Part shown: one piece after another, positions 1-5,729 of the stretch | Position numbering within the stretch: the first letter of the stretch is position 1 | How the letters are laid out: each line of letters opens with the position of its first letter | Assembly (NCBI GenBank): GCA_023428585.1 | Contig: JAEYXG010000256.1 | Span: 1 to 8,243 of the forward strand | DNA length: 8,243 bases | Origin: Bacteroidota bacterium | GTDB lineage: Bacteria; Bacteroidota; Bacteroidia; Bacteroidales; Lentimicrobiaceae | Reading direction: 5' to 3' | The notes under the pieces: generated by a model | Database searches by the model: none | What the model saw: the letters and a program-made list of their open reading frames with translations, nothing else | Told to the model about the DNA's origin: nothing | Program-made: the position numbers and the translations under genes

Positions 1-614
1 CTGATGGTGAGGTGATGGATATCTCCCTAACTACTGTGAAAGTACAGAATTGGGACAAGAGCATTACAATGATTCCAACCTATTCGTTGGTATCAGATAG
101 TTTCATCAATTGGCGTGGAATGGAAGAATCAGGAGGCCGTAGAATAAAACGCTCAATCAATATTGATATGAGCAGCGTGAAATTCTGTTCTAAGGAGATG
201 CTGGATAAGTTTGGAAAAATAAGCCTTCTTGAAAAATATGTCAACGATAAACAAGAGGAATTGACCCAATATAATCTAACGGAAAATATTGACGATTCCA
301 TTTTGGTCAATGGTCGCCGTCAAACTAATATTGGGGTCTTTAGGGCATATCTTTCTGAGTACCTTAAGCAGAATAAGTATATCAATCAGGATATGACTAT
401 GCTGGTTAGACAATTGCAACCGGGTGAAAGCGGTATCCCCATGGAAATTTATGTTTTTAGCAAGATTCAGGATTGGAAGCCCTTTGAGGATATCCAATCT
501 GACATCTTTGATCATATACTCGCTGCCATTCCTGAATTTGAACTAACCGTTTTTCAAAATCCCTCGGGAAGTGATTTTGCGAAAGTTATTTCAACCGGAA
601 ATAAGCCGGATTAA
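1..614 (+). CDS. MscS-family mechanosensitive ion channel, YbdG-like (3' part only)
   Basis: This is the C-terminal 203 residues of a small-conductance mechanosensitive channel that would sit in the inner membrane and open under hypo-osmotic stress. The reading frame is open to the left edge (first complete codon at position 3, reading DGEVMDISLTTVKV), so the GTG/ATG codons at 12-17 are internal and not the true start. The conserved stretches LTTVKVQNWDKSI, IPTYSLVSDSF and NWRGMEESGGRRIKRS mark the beta domain after the pore helix. The later part (RRQTNIGVFRAYLSEYL, MLVRQLQPGESGIPMEIYVF, DIFDHILAAIPEF) matches the cytoplasmic domain of E. coli YbdG as I remember it, rather than the shorter MscS. 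The transmembrane and pore segments lie outside the window; YbdG is about 415 residues, so roughly half is seen. The stop is TAA at 612-614. The gene converges on the carotenoid operon and has no evident functional link to it. Family assignment is firm; the channel's conductance class is inference. Confidence 0.9.
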   Translation, partial: DGEVMDISLTTVKVQNWDKSITMIPTYSLVSDSFINWRGMEESGGRRIKRSINIDMSSVKFCSKEMLDKFGKISLLEKYVNDKQEELTQYNLTENIDDSILVNGRRQTNIGVFRAYLSEYLKQNKYINQDMTMLVRQLQPGESGIPMEIYVFSKIQDWKPFEDIQSDIFDHILAAIPEFELTVFQNPSGSDFAKVISTGNKPD

Positions 615-652
615 GACCAGAGCACTTTAGTAAAGGTAAGCCAATAGTCGCA

Positions 653-690
653 TGACTTCTTTTTAAAAGTCAGTATTATAATTAATACTG
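653..690 (-). terminator. Possible terminator hairpins at the end of the carotenoid operon
   Basis: Two adjacent inverted repeats lie in the convergent gap. One is TGACTT (653-658) with AAGTCA (667-672), a 6-bp stem. The other is CAGTATTA (671-678) with TAATACTG (683-690), a perfect 8-bp stem with a 4-nt loop. They share two bases, so they compete. Read on the minus strand, the 8-bp hairpin is followed by ACTTTTAAAAAG, which gives a short U run, so the better fit is termination of the crtY-distal transcript. On the plus strand no U run follows 690. The stems are AT-rich and weak, so this is only a suggestion. Confidence 0.35.
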
Positions 691-739
691 TGGCAGGTTG
701 GTGATAAAGGGTGTTTGTGTGATAATCGTTGCAGTGTGG

Positions 740-1423
740 TTAATTCTTTCTCTTGTTTAAAGCTTCGTAAATTGTGGTGTTCATCAGAAGCAATAGTAAT
801 GCATAAACGGAATCTTCTATTGGGATAGTAAATATCCGTATGCCCAGATTCCTTGAATCATCATACCATACAACCGGCTCAACAGTGAACATGCCGGTCA
901 AGGCTCCATTGACAAGCAGGAATGGTATTAGAATAACAACAAATGAAAGATAGAAGCGTCCTAAATAGTCAGCTTTAATGAAGAGAAGATGAATAAGCAG
1001 GAAAGCTGCAGTAGCTGTAAAGGTCACAAAGGTGTAGGTGCGGTCAATATTAAACAATGCCAATATTGTCAATACTGCAATCAATGCAATACTGATTGGC
1101 TTGGCGACTGGTTTCAGGTAGTCTTTCTTAATAAGATAGCCAAGTGAGTGATAGGTAAAAACACAAGCAAAGGGAATGGCTATAAAGAACATCAATTCTT
1201 CAACCGGCAGGTTGAAAAACCAATAACCAAGAAGATGCTGATGGTTAAATCCCCAAACGCCCAGTGATGTCTTGACTATATCCCAAGGCACAAATACCAG
1301 CATTGTGGCCAACATGGCCGGGAAAAGATATTTCCATTTATGATGGATTTGTAGTCTGCGGTCAAAACTTACTATAAGAGGAATTGAGATGGCAGCTAGG
1401 TTAATCCAGAAGTAGTACGACAC
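740..1423 (-). CDS. crtY: Lycopene beta-cyclase, fused two-domain CrtYcd type
   Basis: This integral membrane enzyme cyclises both ends of lycopene to give beta-carotene. The protein holds two copies of the roughly 100-residue lycopene cyclase domain that actinobacteria carry as separate CrtYc and CrtYd subunits. Each copy has its PxE(E/D) motif: PVEE at about residues 73-76 and PIED at about 201-204, next to hydrophobic helices. The segments WDIVKTSLGVWGFN and FNLPVEELMFF are typical of Bacteroidota homologues. I chose the GTG at 1421-1423 (227 residues), because homologues as I recall them start a few residues before the YYFWINL-like first helix. A TTG at 1472-1474 is in frame and would add 17 residues (MPKGPLCHSYSV...) that look unlike the family. 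This is the last gene of the operon, 91 bp after the crtZ stop with the GTG start (40 bp with TTG). Function is well supported; the start is not settled. Confidence 0.88.
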   Translation of the reverse strand: MSYYFWINLAAISIPLIVSFDRRLQIHHKWKYLFPAMLATMLVFVPWDIVKTSLGVWGFNHQHLLGYWFFNLPVEELMFFIAIPFACVFTYHSLGYLIKKDYLKPVAKPISIALIAVLTILALFNIDRTYTFVTFTATAAFLLIHLLFIKADYLGRFYLSFVVILIPFLLVNGALTGMFTVEPVVWYDDSRNLGIRIFTIPIEDSVYALLLLLMNTTIYEALNKRKN

Positions 1424-1514
1424 TCTCTTTAAATATATTACTGAATATGAATGACAAAGGGGCCCTTTTGGCAAAGGATTGCGATTATAATTCCAATGGT
1501 AAATTCAGGTTTGT

Positions 1515-1994
1515 TCAGCTCTTATTATTCTTGTTTGCTGCTATTCTTTTTCCATATTCCTCAACATAATATTTCAAAGGTGCAATAAGAAAGCCGAAAT
1601 TATGATTTGCATGAGGTGTGTGATGTTCAAGATGGGCCTTCACCGTTGCCCGCAAATACCTGTTTGAAAGATTCTTAAATATAGGAACTCTTTGATGTAC
1701 ATACACATCGTGAAATAGAAAGTATGCCAATCCGTAAAGTAAAATCCCCAAACCGGCACTTAATGAATAGCTGTTTCCATTCATTACGCCAAAATAAATA
1801 AAGAGAATACTAGGAATGGCAAATATTATGGCAAAAACATCATTCCATTCCAACTTTCGGCCGTCACGTATATGATGATCTTTATGAAGTACCCACAAAA
1901 ATCCATGCATAACATATTTATGTGTAAACCAAGCCATGAACTCCATAAAGAAGAAGGCTGTTATAACTATCAGAACATTAATTGCTAATTCCAT
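1515..1994 (-). CDS. crtZ: Beta-carotene 3-hydroxylase
   Basis: This is a di-iron membrane hydroxylase of the fatty acid hydroxylase superfamily. It adds hydroxyl groups at C3 and C3' of beta-carotene, giving zeaxanthin through beta-cryptoxanthin. All the iron-binding histidine boxes are present: H25-x4-H30 (HKYVMH), H37-xx-H40-H41 (HKDHH), H95-x4-H100 (HDVYVH) and H121-xx-H124-H125 (HLEHH). Hydrophobic segments at about 3-22, 53-70 and 76-94 fit the compact membrane fold. The 159-residue length is normal for bacterial CrtZ. The start is the ATG at 1992-1994, which puts the first helix at the N terminus as in homologues. The gene follows idi after a 65-bp AT-rich gap, the longest gap before the crtY gene. 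No ketolase gene is nearby, so the hydroxylated product is probably not turned into astaxanthin by this cluster. Confidence 0.95.
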   Translation of the reverse strand: MELAINVLIVITAFFFMEFMAWFTHKYVMHGFLWVLHKDHHIRDGRKLEWNDVFAIIFAIPSILFIYFGVMNGNSYSLSAGLGILLYGLAYFLFHDVYVHQRVPIFKNLSNRYLRATVKAHLEHHTPHANHNFGFLIAPLKYYVEEYGKRIAANKNNKS

Positions 1995-2059
1995 ATCTAC
2001 AAATATTTAAATATTGTTTTTTATAATCCGGCGTGAACTGTCAATGGAGCTGATTTAAT

Positions 2060-2581
2060 TCATATTGCATTAAAATAATCTTCTACCCGGTCAAATGCTA
2101 TCCTGAACCACACTGAGAACTTTTCAGGTTCTTCGTCCATTTCCTTACGAATAACATCGAGGGTAGCCATCCTGTATGCTTCGGCTTCGTCGGTATTAAG
2201 AACAGGCAATTCATCAGAAATGCCGATAAATACATGGTCAAATTCGTGTTCAGTTAGCTCATTGGTAAAAGGTGCCTTGTAAATGAAGCTGAATGCTTCG
2301 GTAAAAGGGCAGTCAAAGCCCATCTCCTCTCTCATGCGACGGTGAGCGGCGTCAATGGTTTTCTCTCCGGGGCGGGGATGACTGCAACAGGTATTTGACC
2401 ATAATCCCGGTGAATGGTATTTCGTAAGGGCTCTCTGCTGCAACATCAGTTCTCCTTTTGAATTGAAAATGAAAACTGAAAACGCTCTATGAAGCACGGC
2501 TTCCATATGCGCCTGCATCTTCTCCATAACACCTACCTGATTGTCGTCATCGTCTACAAGAATCACAAATTCTTCCATCAT
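2060..2581 (-). CDS. idi: Isopentenyl-diphosphate delta-isomerase, type 1
   Basis: This cytoplasmic Nudix-fold enzyme interconverts IPP and DMAPP and so supplies the DMAPP primer for prenyl chain growth. The key residues can be placed against E. coli Idi from memory: the active-site cysteine in SNTCCSHP is C66 (E. coli C67), metal-binding histidines fall at H25, H31 and H68, and glutamates fall at E111 and E113 in TEHEFDHVF (E. coli E114 and E116). The Nudix-like stretch RRMREEMGF is at 81-89. At 173 residues it is close to the usual 180. Two ATG codons are adjacent (2579-2581 and 2576-2578); either may be used. It starts 8 bp after the stop of the unknown exported protein gene, which indicates cotranscription with the carotenoid genes. 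The type 1 enzyme is metal-dependent; type 2 is an unrelated flavoprotein. Confidence 0.95.
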   Translation of the reverse strand: MMEEFVILVDDDDNQVGVMEKMQAHMEAVLHRAFSVFIFNSKGELMLQQRALTKYHSPGLWSNTCCSHPRPGEKTIDAAHRRMREEMGFDCPFTEAFSFIYKAPFTNELTEHEFDHVFIGISDELPVLNTDEAEAYRMATLDVIRKEMDEEPEKFSVWFRIAFDRVEDYFNAI

Positions 2582-2589
2582 TTCATTTA

Positions 2590-3126
2590 CTACTTTATGT
2601 TATTTGAATATTCAATAACGATTTTCTTTTCTAAATGGTTCAGATTTCTTGATTTTGCAAGAAAACCTGTTATCATGCTGAATACTTTGTCATCTTTGAT
2701 CAAACTTCGTCCCTTTGAAAGATTCTTAAGCATAAAGTTTTTATCTTCATTTAGATTATCGTTATAACCAAGGAACCCGGGTGATTTATCCTGGGTGGCA
2801 AATCTTAAAAATCTTATTTCAAAATTTGCGGGGTCACTAACAATAGCTTCGTCCAACAATGCCTTTCCTTTACGAAACCAGGAAATCTTTGCAGAAGGAT
2901 TTGAAACGCATTCTGGTGCAGCAGCTGAAGCGGCACCTTTGTATGCGATTAGTAAAGGAGTAACGGGTTTATTGTTACCAAATAACTCAGCCAGTTTCAA
3001 ACTATTGCATTTTTCAACCGACATGCTAAAATACATCTTACGGGCTTGATCAATCGTAACCGCTTGTGCATTGGCAACAGCCGGTAAAGTGGTCAGAATA
3101 ATGACTATCAGCCTGAATAGTTTCAT
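2590..3126 (-). CDS. Small exported protein of unknown function in the carotenoid operon
   Basis: I cannot assign a function. The 178-residue product begins with a clear Sec signal peptide (MKLFRLIVIILTTLPAVANA, probable cleavage after A20), so it should act in the periplasm or outer envelope. There is no lipobox cysteine. The mature part is helical and soluble-looking, with two cysteines (C40 and C73) that could form a disulfide. Residues about 81-107 (WFRKGKALLDEAIVSDPANF and on) resemble a TPR-like helix pair. The following QDKSPGFLGYNDNLNEDKNF stretch looks like a family signature. I recall similar short proteins beside carotenoid genes in other Bacteroidota, but could not check this. It lies 7 bp after crtB and 8 bp before idi, so it is almost certainly cotranscribed. 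The ATG at 3124-3126 is preceded by an A/T-rich leader without a Shine-Dalgarno site. Confidence 0.8.
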   Translation of the reverse strand: MKLFRLIVIILTTLPAVANAQAVTIDQARKMYFSMSVEKCNSLKLAELFGNNKPVTPLLIAYKGAASAAAPECVSNPSAKISWFRKGKALLDEAIVSDPANFEIRFLRFATQDKSPGFLGYNDNLNEDKNFMLKNLSKGRSLIKDDKVFSMITGFLAKSRNLNHLEKKIVIEYSNNIK

Positions 3127-3133
3127 TATTTAG

Positions 3134-3970
3134 TTAAAAAATATTAAGTTGATGCCTGATGAATGATGTAAACAGTAATTTGTACTTGGTACTGTTTGAA
3201 ATCCTTATTCGTTCAATAAAAATCCTTGATGAACTAACACTTTTTATCTTCAGGAACAAGTTGTAAAAGTACACATAAGCAATATAAACACCAAACCGCG
3301 CCTCTCTTGGAAGCCTGCGTATACCTTCCAATCCATCGCGGAAATCAATTGAGATATCTTCCTCTATCTTCTTCTTTGCCTCTTCATCAAAACGGCGGAG
3401 ATCAATATCCGGAAAATAGGAACGGCCAAGTTGGTGGTAATCATTCTTAAGATCCCTAAGAAAATTTATTTTCTGGAATGCTGAGCCAAGGCGCATAGCA
3501 GGAATTTTTAAATCGTTGTATTTTGCTTCGTCTCCTTCACAGAAAACGCGCAGGCACATTAGCCCCACAACTTCAGCTGAACCGACAATATACTCCTTGA
3601 AGGTTGAATTGTCATATTGTACATCACGGAGGTCCATCTCCATGCTCTCCAAGAACTTATCAATCAACTCCCTGTCAATGTAATACTTGTTTACGGCCCA
3701 CTGGAAGTTATTCAGTATTGGATTAAGGCTTATTTTCTCTTCAATAGCCTGATACGTATCATTTTTAAATCTTTGCAGCAATGCCTTCTTATCGTATTCG
3801 TGGAATGAATCAACTATTTCATCCGCCAATCGCACAAATCCATAGACGGCATAGATGGGATCATGAAACCTTTTGTTGAAGAACCTAATCCCAAGGGAAA
3901 AGGATGTTGAATAGGTGTTCGTTGTGTATTTACTAACCTTTCTGGATACGGAATCAAACAATTCTTTCAT
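3134..3970 (-). CDS. crtB: Phytoene synthase
   Basis: This trans-isoprenyl diphosphate synthase condenses two molecules of geranylgeranyl diphosphate head-to-head into 15-cis-phytoene, the first committed carotenoid step. Both Mg-diphosphate binding motifs are visible: D50-E51-xx-D54 within YGFVRLADEIVD, and the second at N169-xx-R172-D173-xxx-D177 within QKINFLRDLKNDY. The G162-xxx-Q166 element before the second motif matches the squalene/phytoene synthase signature. At 278 residues it has the family's usual length for Bacteroidota. The ATG at 3968-3970 overlaps the crtI stop codon (ATGA), pointing to translational coupling with the desaturase. Squalene synthase-like relatives (HpnC/HpnD) share the fold, but the crtI partner and the operon argue for phytoene synthase. 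Confidence 0.94.
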   Translation of the reverse strand: MKELFDSVSRKVSKYTTNTYSTSFSLGIRFFNKRFHDPIYAVYGFVRLADEIVDSFHEYDKKALLQRFKNDTYQAIEEKISLNPILNNFQWAVNKYYIDRELIDKFLESMEMDLRDVQYDNSTFKEYIVGSAEVVGLMCLRVFCEGDEAKYNDLKIPAMRLGSAFQKINFLRDLKNDYHQLGRSYFPDIDLRRFDEEAKKKIEEDISIDFRDGLEGIRRLPREARFGVYIAYVYFYNLFLKIKSVSSSRIFIERIRISNSTKYKLLFTSFIRHQLNIF

Positions 3971-5463
3971 AATGAAGCGTGTTTGGTTTCTAATTTACTG
4001 ATCTCTTTAGCAGCCATTTCTCCCGAAATGATTGCCGGTGGGACACCAGGTCCCGGTACTGTAAGTTGTCCTGCAAAAAGCAGATTACTGATCTTAGAGT
4101 TCCGCATCTTAGGCTTAAGAAAAGCTGTTTGAAGTAGCGTGTTGGCTAATCCATAAGCATTCCCTTTGTATGCGTGGTAGTCAAGTTCAAAATCCTTGTG
4201 AGCATAGCTTCGCGAATAAACAATGTTATTTGCTAATTGTTGACCGGTATATCTTTCCAACCTCATAATAACATGTTTCAGATATTTTTCTCTAACTTCA
4301 TCGGTGTCTTCCAATCCTGGTGCTACGGGTATCAGTACCATTACATTTTCATGTCCCGCAGGTGCTACAGTGTCATCTGTCCTTGATGTACAGCTGATAT
4401 ATATGGAAGGGTTTTCCGGCCACGATGGATTAGCATAAATTGAATCTGCATGTCCTTCAAAATCTTCATCAAATAATAACGTATGATGCTGAAGTTCAGG
4501 AATCCGTTTATTGAATCCTAAATAATATATTAAAGAGGAAGGCGACAGCACCCGTTTGTCCCAATAAGCCGGCGAGTATCTTCTAAGTTCAGGAGAAAGC
4601 AGTTTTTGCTCTATATGATGATAATCGCCTGATGCAACAAGGTAATCAGTTAAGTAATCTTTACCTGCTGCCGTAACTGAAATAACTTTGTTATCTACTG
4701 TATTAATGGATGATACTTCTGCATCATAGATGAATTCAACGCCAAGTTCCATGGCCATTTTAACCATTGCCTCCACTACTTTATACATCCCTCCTTTAGG
4801 ATACCAGGTGCCCTGCACCATGTCACTGTAATTCATCAGGCTATATAAAGCCGGTGTTGTCTTGGCAGTGCCACCCAGAAACAGAACTGGAAATTCGAGC
4901 ATTCTTCTGATGAGCGGATTCTTGAAGTATTTATTGATGTATGAAGAAAAGGAGCTGAACATATTAAGCTTTAATCCTGCTTTTAAGATTTTCCAACTCA
5001 TATATTCCTTTATGGAGTGGCTGGGTTTATGCACGAATTCTCCTATTCCTATGCGATATTTATATCCGGCTTCATCCAGGAATCTTTTCAGATTATTGCT
5101 GCTGCCCGGTTCCAGTTCCTCATATAACTTATAGATGTTCTCAACACCTGCAGGTAACTTGACTTCCTTGTCCTTACCGAAATAAATCTTATATGAGGGA
5201 TCAAGACGCTCCAGTTCATAGTAATCAGAAGTGCTTTTCCCAAAATCAGCAAAGAATGATTCGAAGATATCAGGCATCCAGTACCAACTGGGGCCCATAT
5301 CATACGTAAAGCCGCCATCACTGAATTGTCGTGCCCTCCCGCCGGGCGTGCTGTTTTTCTCTAAAACAGTGACTTTATGCCCATGTTTGGCAAGGTAAGC
5401 CGCTGCTGATAAACCGGAAAATCCTGCTCCAATGATTATTATGTTCTTCTTTACTGTCGTCAT
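3967..5463 (-). CDS. crtI: Phytoene desaturase (CrtI type)
   Basis: This FAD-dependent, membrane-associated enzyme desaturates phytoene stepwise, most likely to all-trans-lycopene, the substrate of the downstream cyclase. The N-terminal Rossmann motif is intact (IIIIGAGFSGLSAAAYLAKH, glycines 12, 14 and 17, with E35 at the end of the second strand, then STPGGRAR). The C-terminal carotenoid-desaturase signature FAGQLTVPGPGVPP lies at about 463-476 and is followed by an amphipathic helix. At 498 residues the length is typical. I chose the ATG at 5461-5463; the codon before it is a TTG that adds one residue only. It is the first gene of the operon and overlaps crtB by 4 bp. Number of desaturation steps and isomer are inferred from the presence of lycopene cyclase and the absence of a second desaturase or isomerase gene here. 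Confidence 0.95.
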   Translation of the reverse strand: MTTVKKNIIIIGAGFSGLSAAAYLAKHGHKVTVLEKNSTPGGRARQFSDGGFTYDMGPSWYWMPDIFESFFADFGKSTSDYYELERLDPSYKIYFGKDKEVKLPAGVENIYKLYEELEPGSSNNLKRFLDEAGYKYRIGIGEFVHKPSHSIKEYMSWKILKAGLKLNMFSSFSSYINKYFKNPLIRRMLEFPVLFLGGTAKTTPALYSLMNYSDMVQGTWYPKGGMYKVVEAMVKMAMELGVEFIYDAEVSSINTVDNKVISVTAAGKDYLTDYLVASGDYHHIEQKLLSPELRRYSPAYWDKRVLSPSSLIYYLGFNKRIPELQHHTLLFDEDFEGHADSIYANPSWPENPSIYISCTSRTDDTVAPAGHENVMVLIPVAPGLEDTDEVREKYLKHVIMRLERYTGQQLANNIVYSRSYAHKDFELDYHAYKGNAYGLANTLLQTAFLKPKMRNSKISNLLFAGQLTVPGPGVPPAIISGEMAAKEISKLETKHASL

Positions 5464-5505
5464 CAATGTTTGATTATTAGTGCATAAACAATGGACTCAC
5501 AAAAT

Positions 5506-5535
5506 TGTTTAATCAAAAACATTGAAGATTAAACA
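5506..5535. promoter_or_regulatory. Candidate operator: 9-bp inverted repeat upstream of crtI
   Basis: TGTTTAATC (5506-5514) and GATTAAACA (5527-5535) are exact reverse complements separated by 12 nt, with half-site centres 21 bp apart, or two helical turns. That geometry suits a dimeric DNA-binding regulator. The repeat starts 42 bp upstream of the crtI start and covers the likely promoter zone. Two imperfect relatives lie closer to crtI: TGTTTGATT (5467-5475) and GCATAAACA (5482-5490). Carotenoid clusters in many bacteria are controlled by MerR-family light regulators (CarH/LitR), but no regulator gene is in view and I cannot tie this sequence to that family. The region is AT-rich, which raises the chance of such repeats, though a perfect 9/9 match is still notable. 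Confidence 0.45.
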
Positions 5536-5540
5536 TAATT

Positions 5541-5548
5541 TAGTTTTG
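5541..5548 (+). promoter_or_regulatory. Possible Bacteroidota -7 element, distal
   Basis: TAGTTTTG is an exact match to the Bacteroidota -7 consensus TAnnTTTG. A TTG at 5522-5524 lies 16 nt upstream, slightly shorter than the usual spacing, and falls inside the inverted repeat at 5506-5535. If used, it would give the efflux transcript a leader of about 170 nt. An isolated 6-base match is expected by chance in AT-rich DNA. Confidence 0.25.
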
Positions 5549-5671
5549 CATTATTCAGGAATAAAAAGTGGAGAAGTGCCAAGTGGATATAGCTCAATGC
5601 AATAGATTAACCTATTTGCTAAAAAATATTAAACTGTATAATTGTGAAAGACATTATTGTCTCTTATCTGT

Positions 5672-5679
5672 TATTTTTG
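5672..5679 (+). promoter_or_regulatory. Probable Bacteroidota -7 element for the RND efflux operon
   Basis: TATTTTTG matches the TAnnTTTG consensus exactly and lies 50 bp before the adaptor ATG at 5730, so transcription would start near 5686 with a leader of about 45 nt. No TTG or TTTG sits at the proper distance upstream (nearest are 5642-5644 and 5657-5659), so the -33 element is weak or absent. This could mean low basal activity or dependence on an activator. Confidence 0.4.
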
Positions 5680-5729
5680 CGTTTCATTTTCATGTAACAT
5701 CAGGATAGGAATTGTATTCTTGTAATTTT

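Larger units (their letters stand above)
5464..5729. promoter_or_regulatory. Divergent intergenic control region between crtI and the RND efflux operon
   Basis: This AT-rich 266-bp gap must hold the start signals for both operons, which point away from each other. I see no open reading frame or RNA gene in it. The crt-proximal part holds the inverted repeat listed separately and further TGTTT half-sites. The efflux-proximal part holds a good -7 element. No convincing crtI promoter stands out: the best minus-strand matches to TAnnTTTG have one mismatch (CAATTTTG at 5507-5500, TGTTTTTG at 5521-5514, TATGTTTA at 5537-5530), and none has a TTG at the proper distance upstream. Confidence 0.7.

Noticed and set aside
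2002..2015. The AT palindrome followed on the plus strand by a T run, considered as a terminator
   Set aside because: It has no loop and no GC pairs, and the T run is on the strand opposite to the operon's transcription.
2489..3049. Plus-strand open frames antisense to idi and the unknown exported protein gene
   Set aside because: Low-complexity translations without family features; the minus-strand genes have motifs, a signal peptide and operon spacing.
2590..3126. Idea that the unknown exported protein is a lipoprotein
   Set aside because: The signal peptide ends in ANA-Q with no cysteine at the cleavage site, so a standard signal peptidase I substrate is more likely.
4862..5321. Short open frames on both strands inside crtI
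   Set aside because: crtI is intact with its N- and C-terminal signatures in one frame, so these are shadows.
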